DNA from: an uncultured Corynebacterium sp.
Lineage (GTDB): Bacteria; Actinomycetota; Actinomycetes; Mycobacteriales; Mycobacteriaceae
Length of the DNA stretch: 22,839 nucleotides
Direction: 5' to 3'
Assembly: GCA_943908385.1 (NCBI GenBank)
Contig: CALTTF010000026.1
Span: forward strand, 1-22,839
The notes under the pieces were generated by a model. It searched no databases and was not told the origin of the DNA. It saw only the letters and a list, made by a program, of their open reading frames with translations. Positions 1-7,647 of the stretch are shown here, in pieces. Every line of letters begins with the position of its first letter. Position 1 is the stretch's first letter. A program made the position numbers and the translations under genes.

Positions 1-83
1 ACCCCACGGACACCCTGGCCGGCGCGCTGCTCGGCATCGGGGTGGCACGAGCCGCGATCAACATTGAGAGGCAACAAGCGTGA
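1..83 (+). CDS. C-terminal end of a probable PAP2-type phosphatase (partial)
   Basis: Only the last 26 or so codons are present; the 5' part lies outside the window. The frame beginning at base 3 reads PTDTLAGALLGIGVARAAIN followed by IERQQA and a TGA at 81-83. The D-x-L-A-G-A-L-L-G pattern resembles the final membrane helix of PAP2-superfamily phosphatases. In mycobacteria and corynebacteria a PAP2 protein (Rv3807c type) sits directly upstream of ubiA and is proposed to dephosphorylate decaprenyl-phosphoryl-phosphoribose. The stop codon overlaps the GTG start of ubiA, which suggests translational coupling. The identification rests on a short tail plus gene order, so it is moderate. Confidence 0.6.
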   Translation, partial: PTDTLAGALLGIGVARAAINIERQQA

Positions 84-1063
84 CACAGCCAGTAGACGAG
101 CCGTTCCTGAAGTCCGAGCCCCACACCGAGGGCGTGGACTACAACCGGAAGAAGACGGCCCCGAAGAACTTGCCGGACGCGATGATCAAGGGTCTGCGTC
201 CGAAGCAGTGGGTCAAAAACGTCCTGGTCCTCGCCGCGCCGCTGGCTGCGGGCGCGGACTCGTTCACGTCGCGCACCTTCGTCGATATCGCGCTCGCGTT
301 CATCGTGTTCTGCTTCGGTGCGTCCTCGATCTACCTGGTCAACGACGCGCGCGACGTGGAAGCGGACCGCGAGCATCCCACGAAGCGTTTCCGCCCGATC
401 GCCTCGGGCATGCTGCCGATCAACCTGGCGTACGTCATGTCGGCCGTGCTCATCGCGCTCGCGATTGGCCTATCGTTTTTGGCCACGGACGGCCCGGCGC
501 TGGCGACGGTCGTCGGTGTGTACATCGCGCTGCAGCTCGGCTACTGCTTCGGCTGGAAGCACATCCCGGTGATCGACATCGCGCTCGTGTCCTCGGGCTT
601 CATGCTGCGCGCGATGGCCGGCGGCGTGGCGGCAGGCATCGACCTGTCGCAGTGGTTCCTGCTGGTCGCGGCGTTCGGATCGCTGTTCATGGCGTCCGGC
701 AAGCGCTACGCGGAGTTGCTGCTCGCTGAGCGCACGGGCGCGAAAATCCGCAAGTCGCTGCAAGGGTACACGCAGACCTACCTGCGTTTCGTGTGGACGC
801 TGTCCGCGACAGCCGTGGTCATGTCGTACGCGCTGTGGGGCTTCACGCTTAGCGACGGCGTCGAGGAAGGCCAGGGCCTGTGGTACCAGATTTCAATGGT
901 GCCGTTCATCATCGCCATCCTCCGCTATGCCGCGGAAGTGGACAGTGGCAACGGCGGCGCGCCCGACGAGATCGCGCTCGAGGACCGTGTCCTGCAGGCG
1001 CTGGCGCTGCTGTGGATCCTCGCCATCGTGATGGCTGTCTATGTTGCGCCCGCCATGGGCTAA
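80..1063 (+). CDS. ubiA: Decaprenyl-phosphate phosphoribosyltransferase (DPPR synthase)
   Basis: This is a 327-residue polytopic membrane enzyme of the UbiA prenyltransferase superfamily, orthologous in type to Rv3806c. The family transfers phosphoribose from PRPP to decaprenyl phosphate, the first committed step towards decaprenyl-phosphoryl-arabinose, the donor for cell-wall arabinan. Residues 40-54 (RPKQWVKNVLVLAAP) and the acidic motif NDARDVEAD at 88-96, followed by REHPTKRFRPIASG, are characteristic. A second conserved aspartate, D166, lies in PVIDIAL before the segment GFMLRAMAGG. The rest consists of hydrophobic helices. The GTG start at 80 overlaps the upstream stop as GTGA and has GAGAGG at 66-71 as ribosome binding site. 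Together with aftB downstream it forms an arabinan-synthesis unit. Confidence 0.95.
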   Translation: MTQPVDEPFLKSEPHTEGVDYNRKKTAPKNLPDAMIKGLRPKQWVKNVLVLAAPLAAGADSFTSRTFVDIALAFIVFCFGASSIYLVNDARDVEADREHPTKRFRPIASGMLPINLAYVMSAVLIALAIGLSFLATDGPALATVVGVYIALQLGYCFGWKHIPVIDIALVSSGFMLRAMAGGVAAGIDLSQWFLLVAAFGSLFMASGKRYAELLLAERTGAKIRKSLQGYTQTYLRFVWTLSATAVVMSYALWGFTLSDGVEEGQGLWYQISMVPFIIAILRYAAEVDSGNGGAPDEIALEDRVLQALALLWILAIVMAVYVAPAMG

Positions 1064-1064
1064 T

Positions 1065-2861
1065 ATGTCGCGCATGGAAAAACGCGCCCGCATATCGCTG
1101 CTCTTTTCGGCAGCGCTAGCGGGCGTACTCGCTTTTTCGGGCGGGTGGGCCCGCCGCTGGATCAGCGACGACGGCCTCATCGTGCTGCGCACCGTGCGCA
1201 ATATTTTGGCCGGCAACGGGCCTGTCTTCAATATCGGCGAGCGCGTGGAGACGAACACTTCGACGCTGTGGCAGTACCTCATTGTGGCGTTCAGCTGGGT
1301 GCCCGGAATGCGGCTGGAAGACGTGGCCATGTGGCTGGCGCTCATCTTGACCGTGGTCGGCGTGGTCGCGGCGACAATGGGGTCAGGGAAACTGTGGCAG
1401 CGCGTGCACCCGGGTCTCGTCGCGCCGTTCGGCGTGCTCATCTACTTGGCGCTGCCGCCGGCGCGGGACTTCGCCACCTCCGGTCTGGAATGGGGGCTGT
1501 CCCTGGCCTGGATCGGCGTGTGGTGGGCGCTTCTGGTCAGGTGGTCGGCTGACGGGCGGGCGCAGCTGTGGCTGGCCTTTTGGGCTGGCCTGTCGTGGCT
1601 GGTCCGCCCGGAGCTGGCGCTCTACGGCGGCATCACCGGGATTGTCCTGCTGTCGGTCAACCGGCGCGACTGGAAGCAGATCGGGTTGATTCTGGCGGCG
1701 GCGCTGCCGGTGCCGGCCGGCTACGAGATCTTCCGCATGGGTTACTACGGCCTGCTCACCCCGCACACCGCGGTGGCGAAGTCGGCGTCGGGCGCGTACT
1801 GGGGCACCGGCGCACGCTATGTGTGGGACACGGTTAGTCCTTACGCGCTGTGGGCTCCGGTGCTCGTCGCAGCGGCGCTCGGCATCTACTGGGCGCTGCG
1901 CTTGTCGTCGCGGGAGAAGCTCGTCGCGGCGGTCGCGGTCGGCTGCGGGCTGCTGCACCTGCTCTACGTCGTGCGCGTCGGCGGCGACTTCATGCACGGG
2001 CGCATGGTGCTCCTGCCCCTGTTCGCCATGCTGCTGCCGGTCGCGGCGGTGCCGCTGACGCTGGTGGGCGGCATCTGCGCCGCGGCGGTGGCGCTGTGGG
2101 CTGGAGTTGTCTTCGCGCGCGGCCACGACCTGGGCTTTGAGCCTTTCGAAGCGGGCCCGGAGAACCTCACCATCGTCGACGAGCGCGAATTCTGGACGGC
2201 GGTGCTACTGCGCGAGTCGGGCGACCCGCCGCGGTACGCCGAGGACTTCTTGGCCAGCGACCTGATGAACGGGTGGTCAGACGGCGTGGCAAAGGCGGAG
2301 GAGGAGAACTCCGGGGCGCTGGCGATCATCCTGAAGGAGAAGGACCCGTACGTCTACACCTGGCTTCCGCTGGACCGCGTGTCCAAGGACACGGACCTGC
2401 AGAATCTGGCGCCCACGGCCTACCTGATCAACCTGGGCATGGTCAGCGCGAACTCCGATCTGGAGATGCGCGTGCTCGACGACGTCGGGCTGGCCACCCC
2501 GCTGGCGGCGCGGCAGCCGCGCATCGAGGGCGGCCGCATCGGCCACGACAAGATGCTGCCGGGGCACTGGAAATTCGCGGACACGGCGGTGGACGTGGAG
2601 GGGCTGCTGGGGGACGTCGATAAGCGCAAAGTGCGTGAAGCGCGCGCGGCGCTGCGCACGCCCGAGATCGCGGAATTGCTGGCCACCTCGCGTGAGCCGA
2701 TGAGCGCCGAACGGTTCTGGAAGAACATGAAGTTCGCGCTGACGACGGGGCGCACACTTGAGATCGCGGCGGACCCGGCTGTGTACCTCGACGAGGAGAC
2801 GTTGTCCCGCATCGAGCGCGGCGAGGACGTCGGGCTGTCTGGTCAGCGCATCGCCTGGTGA
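1065..2861 (+). CDS. aftB: Arabinofuranosyltransferase AftB
   Basis: This is a GT-C type membrane glycosyltransferase of about 598 residues, like Rv3805c. AftB adds terminal beta-1,2-linked arabinofuranose from decaprenyl-phosphoryl-arabinose to arabinogalactan and lipoarabinomannan outside the membrane. After the first transmembrane helix, RRWISDDGLIVLRTVRN carries the acidic D35-D36 pair usual for the first periplasmic loop of GT-C enzymes, followed by GNGPVFNIGERVETNTS. Many hydrophobic helices run to about residue 365, and a soluble C-terminal domain of about 230 residues follows. An ATG at 1041 inside ubiA is also in frame. I prefer 1065, one base after the ubiA stop, because the protein then begins just before the first helix and reinitiation is plausible. 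ATG 1074 is another option. Confidence 0.93.
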   Translation: MSRMEKRARISLLFSAALAGVLAFSGGWARRWISDDGLIVLRTVRNILAGNGPVFNIGERVETNTSTLWQYLIVAFSWVPGMRLEDVAMWLALILTVVGVVAATMGSGKLWQRVHPGLVAPFGVLIYLALPPARDFATSGLEWGLSLAWIGVWWALLVRWSADGRAQLWLAFWAGLSWLVRPELALYGGITGIVLLSVNRRDWKQIGLILAAALPVPAGYEIFRMGYYGLLTPHTAVAKSASGAYWGTGARYVWDTVSPYALWAPVLVAAALGIYWALRLSSREKLVAAVAVGCGLLHLLYVVRVGGDFMHGRMVLLPLFAMLLPVAAVPLTLVGGICAAAVALWAGVVFARGHDLGFEPFEAGPENLTIVDEREFWTAVLLRESGDPPRYAEDFLASDLMNGWSDGVAKAEEENSGALAIILKEKDPYVYTWLPLDRVSKDTDLQNLAPTAYLINLGMVSANSDLEMRVLDDVGLATPLAARQPRIEGGRIGHDKMLPGHWKFADTAVDVEGLLGDVDKRKVREARAALRTPEIAELLATSREPMSAERFWKNMKFALTTGRTLEIAADPAVYLDEETLSRIERGEDVGLSGQRIAW

Positions 2862-2885
2862 GCGAACTAGTGGATTAAGAATTCC

Positions 2886-2968
2886 GCCGTTGATAACATC
2901 ACCGTAACGGTTTGCGATACACCTGTGTGTAATCCGAAATTTTTCTGACTTATCTGATTGGTGGACAC
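2886..2968 (+). promoter_or_regulatory. Upstream region of the first mycolyltransferase gene with tandem TAAC repeats
   Basis: The 107-base gap after aftB holds ATAAC at 2893-2897 and GTAAC at 2904-2908, exactly 11 bases apart, followed by GCGATAC. The same layout precedes the small gene at 15934. An 11-base direct repeat is typical for OmpR/PhoB-type response regulators such as MtrA, so binding by such a regulator is a guess from architecture. No clear -35/-10 pair can be fixed by eye. A weak ribosome binding site (GGTGGA) lies just before the ATG at 2969. Confidence 0.4.
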
Positions 2969-3982
2969 ATGAACGCGACTACGTCTCTGCGTCGCTCGCT
3001 GCTCGCGCTGCTCCTCGCGCTGGCCACAGCGATGACGCTCATGGTGGCGACCCCGAACTTCGCCAAGGCCGCTGATAACCGCGGCTGGCTGCGCCCTGAC
3101 GCGACGGGCCACTGCTCCTGGGATCCGGTCCGGTACTGGGTTCAGCGCTGCGACGTGTACTCCCCGTCTATGAAGCGCAACATCCCGGTGCAGATCGTGC
3201 CGGCAGCGCGCGGCGGCAACGCCGGCCTGTACCTGCTCGACGGTCTCCGCGCGACGGAGCGCACCAACGCGTGGGTCAAGGACGTCAACGCGGCCGCCGT
3301 CTACGCGAACTCGAATATCACCCTGGTCATGCCGGTCGGTGGCGAGTCCTCCTTCTACGCCGACTGGGCGCACGACCCGAAGTACGGCGAGGGCAAGCCG
3401 TACATGTGGGAGACCTTCCTGACCCGTGAGCTGCCGGGCTACCTGCAGCGCCAGTTCGGTGTCTCACCGCGCAACAACTCGATGATCGGCCTGTCCATGG
3501 GCGGTACTGCCGCGATGAACCTGGCGGCGAAGCACCCGGATCAGTTCCGCCAGGTCCTGTCCTTCTCCGGTTACCTGACCACCACGCTGCCGGGCATGCA
3601 GACCATGCTGCGCCTGTCCATGCTGGATGCGGGCGGGTACAACCTGAACGCGATGTACGGGTCCATGATCAACCCGCAGCGCTTCGCTAACGATCCGTTC
3701 CTGAACATGTCCGGTCTGCGTAACAGCGACGTCTACATCTCCGCCGGCTCCGGTGTGCCTGGTGCGGCCGACGCGAAATACCTGCCGCAGCACAAGGCTG
3801 CCGGTTCTGCACTCGAGTTCGGCGCGATGCTGTCCACCCGCATCTGGGAGGCGAAGGCGCGCGCGCAGGGTCTGCGCGTCACCTCTGACTACCCGGCGCA
3901 GGGCCTGCACAACTGGGACCAGTTCGGTTACCAGCTGCACAAGACGAAGGGCCGCGTGCTCACGCACATGAACGCGTGGTAA
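2969..3982 (+). CDS. Secreted mycolyltransferase (Ag85/Cmt type, short form)
   Basis: This 337-residue exported alpha/beta-hydrolase belongs to the antigen 85 family. Such enzymes move mycoloyl groups from trehalose monomycolate to another trehalose monomycolate, to arabinogalactan or to proteins, outside the plasma membrane. A signal peptide (RR, then a long leucine-rich core) ends near A34-A35 at AKAAD. The nucleophile elbow GLSMGG places the catalytic serine at S176. H314 in GLHNWDQ is the catalytic histidine, and E283 in ALEFGAM is the likely acid by comparison with the long paralogue next door. MPVGGESSFYADW is the conserved family segment. There is no LGFP tail, unlike the next gene. 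It stands alone between an upstream control region and a possible terminator. Confidence 0.93.
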   Translation: MNATTSLRRSLLALLLALATAMTLMVATPNFAKAADNRGWLRPDATGHCSWDPVRYWVQRCDVYSPSMKRNIPVQIVPAARGGNAGLYLLDGLRATERTNAWVKDVNAAAVYANSNITLVMPVGGESSFYADWAHDPKYGEGKPYMWETFLTRELPGYLQRQFGVSPRNNSMIGLSMGGTAAMNLAAKHPDQFRQVLSFSGYLTTTLPGMQTMLRLSMLDAGGYNLNAMYGSMINPQRFANDPFLNMSGLRNSDVYISAGSGVPGAADAKYLPQHKAAGSALEFGAMLSTRIWEAKARAQGLRVTSDYPAQGLHNWDQFGYQLHKTKGRVLTHMNAW

Positions 3983-3997
3983 ATCGCCGCTAGGCCG

Positions 3998-4053
3998 ACC
4001 CTGGGCGACGGTGACTGCAGATACGGCTGTGGTCATTGTTTCCCAGGGTTTTT
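3998..4053 (+). terminator. Possible rho-independent terminator after the short mycolyltransferase gene
   Basis: An 8-base perfect stem, ACCCTGGG at 3998-4005 with CCCAGGGT at 4042-4049, is followed directly by further T residues (4049-4053). The 36-base loop is unusually long, so this is only a weak candidate. Confidence 0.35.
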
Positions 4054-4114
4054 GTGTGTTCACGGCGTGTCACCCTGTAAAGTCTCAAGTGAAACTTAAA
4101 CTTCATCACGAAGA

Positions 4115-4159
4115 CCGGGCCCGGCCTGGGGGAGGGGAACCCCCAGGGCGGAGCGCCCG
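4115..4159 (+). promoter_or_regulatory. Structured leader just upstream of cop1
   Basis: Three nested or adjacent inverted repeats lie 40-85 bases before the cop1 start. They are a 10-base palindrome CCGGGCCCGG (4115-4124), a hairpin CCTGGGGG / CCCCCAGG (4125-4132 with 4140-4147, 7-base loop), and a hairpin GGGCG / CGCCC (4146-4150 with 4154-4158, 3-base loop). CGGGC at 4116-4120 can also pair with GCCCG at 4155-4159, which would exclude the third hairpin. No T run follows, so it is not a standard terminator. If transcription starts upstream, this would be a strongly folded 5' UTR. AAAGGG at 4186-4191 is the cop1 ribosome binding site. Confidence 0.45.
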
Positions 4160-4200
4160 TTAGTCCGCCATTTCCGTCAATCAACAAAGGGCTCTCTAAC

Positions 4201-6174
4201 ATGCGCTTTTCACCCCGACGTTCTCCCCGCAAGGTCACCAAAGGCCAATTGCTCGCAGTCGCCGCCGTTCCCACAGCGCTCGCTGTCGGGGTAGCCGTCG
4301 TGCCGGCTGTCGCGCAGAACGGATCCTCCGACCTGTCCAGCTCCCTGTCGTCCGGCCGCGGCATCTCCGACGGCCTGCGTCCGTCCGATCCGCCGCCGCG
4401 CACCCCGATCGAGGTCGACGAGCACCCGCAGATCGAAGGCCTGCCCGAGGGCGTGTCCGTCGAGCGCATCGAGTGGCTGACGCAGCGACGCGTCGCCGTG
4501 TTCATCAACTCGCCGTCGATGCCGGAGAAGCCAATCCAGGTGCAGATCCTGCTGGCCCGCGACTGGCACTCGAACCCGCAGGCGAAGTTCCCGGAGGTCT
4601 GGGCACTCGACGGCCTGCGCGCACGCGAGGACGATTCCGGCTGGACCATCGAGACCAATATCGAGCAGTTCTACGCCGACAAGAACGTCAACGTCATCCT
4701 GCCGGTGGGCGGCGAGTCCTCCTTCTACTCCGATTGGCAGAAGCCCAATAACGGCAAGCACTACAAGTGGGAGACCTTCCTGACCAAGGAGCTCGTCCCG
4801 CTTCTGAACAACCAGTACCGCTCCAACGGCAAGCGCGCCGTGGTCGGCCTGTCCATGGGCGGCACCGCCGCAGTCAACCTGGCGGAGCGCAACCCGCACC
4901 TGTTCAACTTCGTGGGCTCTTTCTCCGGCTACCTGGACACCACCACCGCCGGCATGCCGATGGCCATCAAGGCCGCGCAGAAGGACGCGGGCGGCTACGA
5001 CTCCGAGGCAATGTGGGGCCCGCTGGGTTCCCAGGACTGGGTCGACCACGACCCGAAGCTGGGCATCGAGAACCTCAAGGGCAAGACCGTCTACGTCTCC
5101 GCCGGCTCCGGCCAGGACGACTACGGCCAGCCTGGCTCCGTCGCCACCGGCCCGGCAGTGCCGGCCGGCGTGGGCCTGGAGGTCATCTCCCGCATGTCCA
5201 CCCAGACCTTCGAACGCTACGCCAAGAAGGCGGGCGTGCCGATCATCACCCAGTACCGTCCGTCCGGCGTCCACGCGTGGGACTACTGGCAGTTCGAGAT
5301 GACCCAGGCATGGCCGCACATCGCCGACTCCCTCGAGGTGTCCGAGATCGACCGCGGCGCGGACTGCACCCCGGTCGGCGCGATCGCCGAGGCGACCAAG
5401 GACGGCTCCATCGGCAGCTGTGTCACCAACGAGTACGACGTCGCCGGCGGCAAGGGCAAGGCCGAGGAATTCCGCGGCGGCACCGCATTCTGGTCCCCGG
5501 AGACCGGAGCGCAGGTTCTGTACGGCGCGATCCTGGCCAAGTACAACGCTCTCGGCGGCCCGGCCGGCTGGCTCGGCTTCCCGAAGACGGGCGAGCTCAA
5601 GACCCCGGACGGCAAGGGACGCTTCGTCCACTTCCAGCACGGCTCCGTCTACTGGACCCCGCAGACCGGTGCGCAGGCCATCCCGGGCGACATGTTCGCG
5701 GCGTGGGGCAAGTCCGGCTTTGAGAAGGGCTCCCTGGGCTACCCGGTCGAGGAGGCGCAGCCGGCTGAGGGCGGCTACGTCCAGAAATTCGAGAAGGGCT
5801 ACCTGACCCGCAACCCGGAGAAAGACGGCAAGACCGAGCACTTCTTCGTCTTCGGCGCCATCGGCGCGAAGTACGGCGAGATGGGTGGCGCCCGCTCCGA
5901 CCTCGGCTTCCCGACGGGCAACGAGAAGCAGATCAAGGGCGGCTTCTTCCAGGAATTCGAGAAGGGCAATATCTACTGGTCGCCGAAGACCGGTGCGAAT
6001 GTGATTTATTACGGCGCGATCTTCGATCACTGGGGCAAGAACGGCTGGGAGCAGGGCAAGTTCGGCTGGCCCACCTCCGACATGAAGGAGATCCCGACCG
6101 GCGGCCTGACTATGTCCTTCGAGAACGGCACTCTGGACGAGATCTTCGGCCAGGTCCGTGAGCGGAAGAACTAA
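4201..6174 (+). CDS. cop1: Secreted mycolyltransferase with LGFP repeats (PS1/Cop1 type)
   Basis: This is a 657-residue exported protein with two parts. The N-terminal signal peptide (RR, KVTKGQ, hydrophobic core) ends at about A38 (AVAQ). The Ag85-type domain, about residues 75-380, has the serine elbow GLSMGG with S218, acid E327 in GLEVIS, H358 in GVHAWDYW, and the conserved LPVGGESSFYSDW. From about 385 to the end there is a repeat domain of four clear LGFP-like units (WLGFP, SLGYP, DLGFP, KFGWP) preceded by one degenerate unit. Cysteines C389 and C407 bracket the junction and could form a disulfide. LGFP repeats are thought to hold the enzyme to the cell wall. This is the corynebacterial major mycolyltransferase architecture. 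It heads a run of short-spaced genes and has its own structured leader. Confidence 0.95.
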   Translation: MRFSPRRSPRKVTKGQLLAVAAVPTALAVGVAVVPAVAQNGSSDLSSSLSSGRGISDGLRPSDPPPRTPIEVDEHPQIEGLPEGVSVERIEWLTQRRVAVFINSPSMPEKPIQVQILLARDWHSNPQAKFPEVWALDGLRAREDDSGWTIETNIEQFYADKNVNVILPVGGESSFYSDWQKPNNGKHYKWETFLTKELVPLLNNQYRSNGKRAVVGLSMGGTAAVNLAERNPHLFNFVGSFSGYLDTTTAGMPMAIKAAQKDAGGYDSEAMWGPLGSQDWVDHDPKLGIENLKGKTVYVSAGSGQDDYGQPGSVATGPAVPAGVGLEVISRMSTQTFERYAKKAGVPIITQYRPSGVHAWDYWQFEMTQAWPHIADSLEVSEIDRGADCTPVGAIAEATKDGSIGSCVTNEYDVAGGKGKAEEFRGGTAFWSPETGAQVLYGAILAKYNALGGPAGWLGFPKTGELKTPDGKGRFVHFQHGSVYWTPQTGAQAIPGDMFAAWGKSGFEKGSLGYPVEEAQPAEGGYVQKFEKGYLTRNPEKDGKTEHFFVFGAIGAKYGEMGGARSDLGFPTGNEKQIKGGFFQEFEKGNIYWSPKTGANVIYYGAIFDHWGKNGWEQGKFGWPTSDMKEIPTGGLTMSFENGTLDEIFGQVRERKN

Positions 6175-6179
6175 CCGGT

Positions 6180-6665
6180 ATGCGTAAGACAGCGATGGCG
6201 GCGCTCCTCGCCGCGGCGGGACTCACTCTCGCCGCGTGCGGCGGCGCGACCGTGGACAGCGACGACGTGACCGAGACTCCGGCTCCGTCCAGCTCCGCCG
6301 AGGAGCAGTCGATGGAGGAGTCCAGCACCGAATCGTCTACTGAGTCGAGCTCAGCAGCGCCCGCCGCACCGGCGGACGACCCGGCGGCGGGCGAGGGCGC
6401 GGCCAGCGAGGTGGAGAACACCCCGGACGCCGCACCGATGCGGCCGGAAAAGGACGAGGCATTCCTGGAAGCTCTACGCCAAGGCGGAGTGAACGTCGAG
6501 GGAAATGAGGAGCAACTGGTAGGTACGGCCCGTACCATCTGCGGCGGAAGTACCGTCACGCGTGACGCCGTGGCTGGGCAGCTCGTCGAGCAGCAGGCCA
6601 CGGACATGAACGTCGAGGAGCTGTCCGAGCTCATCGAGTCTGCGGCACGCGATAACCTCTGCTAA
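6180..6665 (+). CDS. Lipoprotein of the DUF732 family
   Basis: This is a 161-residue exported lipoprotein. The N-terminus ends in a lipobox with the sequence LAAC, giving lipidated C20. Residues about 25-90 are a low-complexity Ser/Glu/Ala/Pro linker. Residues about 93-161 look like a DUF732 domain: AFLEALRQGGV, a conserved cysteine in TICGG, and the terminal cysteine DNLC, which probably pair as a disulfide. The function of this family is unknown. The gene begins 5 bases after cop1 and ends 26 bases before the cutinase gene, so it is almost certainly co-transcribed with the mycolate genes. A role near the cell envelope in mycolate transfer is inference from position only. The ATG at 6180 is the only sensible start for the signal peptide. 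Confidence 0.88.
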   Translation: MRKTAMAALLAAAGLTLAACGGATVDSDDVTETPAPSSSAEEQSMEESSTESSTESSSAAPAAPADDPAAGEGAASEVENTPDAAPMRPEKDEAFLEALRQGGVNVEGNEEQLVGTARTICGGSTVTRDAVAGQLVEQQATDMNVEELSELIESAARDNLC

Positions 6666-6691
6666 GCAGCTAGAAGGAGGGCCGCACGCTC

Positions 6692-7624
6692 GTGCGCACC
6701 CGCAGAATTCTCACCGTCATCGCCGCGCTCGCCGTCCTCGGCGTCATCGCGTTCGGCGCGGCCCAATGGCTCGGTCCGGGTGACAGCCCGGAACCGCCGT
6801 TCACTCCCGGACCGCGGGAGACCAAGGCGCAGGAACCGGACTGGTGCCCGGCCGTCGAGGTCATCTCCGCGCCGGGCACGTGGGAGTCGTCGAAGGACGA
6901 CGACCCGTTTAATCCGCAGGCGAACCCGAAGAGCTTCATGCTCTCGATCACGCAGCCGCTCCAGGAGCAGTACGACATCAACCACGTCCGCGTGTGGACG
7001 CTGCCGTACACCGCGCAGTTCAAGAACATCCAGACCGCGCACGGCCGGGCCGAGATGAGCTACGACGATTCGCGCAACGAGGGCACGGACCGGATGAATG
7101 CGGAGCTGCGCTTTATCGACGAGACGTGCCCGTCGACCGAATTCATTCTCGCCGGATTCTCCCAGGGCGCGGTGATCGTGGGCGATATCGCCAGCGACAT
7201 CGGCAACCACCGCGGCGTGGTCGCCCCGGAGAAGATCCGCGGCGCGATCATGATCGCCGACGGGCGCCGCGAGAACGGCGTGGGCATCAATCCCGGCAAC
7301 CAACTCGGCGGCGTCGGGGCGGAAATCGCGCTGGAGCCGCTCAACCGCGTCGTGCAGGCGGTCGTGCCGGGCGCGACGATGCGTGGCGCGCGCGACGGCG
7401 GTTTCGGTGCGCTGAACGACCGCGCGATCGAGATCTGCTCGCCCGACGATTCCGTGTGCGACGCCCCGCAGGACGTGGGCAACGCTCTCGGCCGTGCGCG
7501 GGAACTTGTAGCGGCCAATGGCGTGCACGCGATGTACGCATCGAACCCGAACGTGATTCCTGGCTCCACAGCGAGCCAATGGTCCGTAGAGTGGATTCGC
7601 GAAAGTATCGACAGCAAAAACTAA
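6692..7624 (+). CDS. Membrane-anchored cutinase-like serine esterase (Rv3802c/Culp6 type)
   Basis: This is a 310-residue cutinase-family hydrolase with an uncleaved-looking N-terminal anchor (RRILTVIAALAVLGVIAFG). The active site is visible: S157 in AGFSQGAV, D253 in PDDSVCD and H279 in NGVHAMY, the usual Ser-Asp-His order of cutinases. Conserved cysteines occur in DWCP, ETCP, EICS and SVCD. The mycobacterial counterpart Rv3802c lies in the same position beside fadD32-pks13-accD4, has phospholipase/thioesterase activity, and is needed for envelope lipid synthesis. The natural substrate remains uncertain. The GTG start at 6692 follows a strong ribosome binding site (AGAAGGAGG, ending at about 6679). 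FadD32 begins 23 bases after the stop. Confidence 0.92.
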   Translation: MRTRRILTVIAALAVLGVIAFGAAQWLGPGDSPEPPFTPGPRETKAQEPDWCPAVEVISAPGTWESSKDDDPFNPQANPKSFMLSITQPLQEQYDINHVRVWTLPYTAQFKNIQTAHGRAEMSYDDSRNEGTDRMNAELRFIDETCPSTEFILAGFSQGAVIVGDIASDIGNHRGVVAPEKIRGAIMIADGRRENGVGINPGNQLGGVGAEIALEPLNRVVQAVVPGATMRGARDGGFGALNDRAIEICSPDDSVCDAPQDVGNALGRARELVAANGVHAMYASNPNVIPGSTASQWSVEWIRESIDSKN

Positions 7625-7647
7625 CTGATCACCAAGGAGCGCACACC

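Noticed and set aside
1041..1064. Upstream ATG of aftB inside ubiA
   Set aside because: It would add eight residues with no ribosome binding site; the start at 1065 just past the ubiA stop is more natural. The choice is not certain.
4210..6030. A 606-residue open frame on the minus strand opposite cop1
   Set aside because: It mirrors the codon bias of cop1 and shows no signal, domain or ribosome binding site.
6994..7647. An N-terminal extension of FadD32 by 218 codons
   Set aside because: It overlaps the cutinase gene in another frame, is Arg-rich nonsense, and a good ribosome binding site stands just before ATG 7648.
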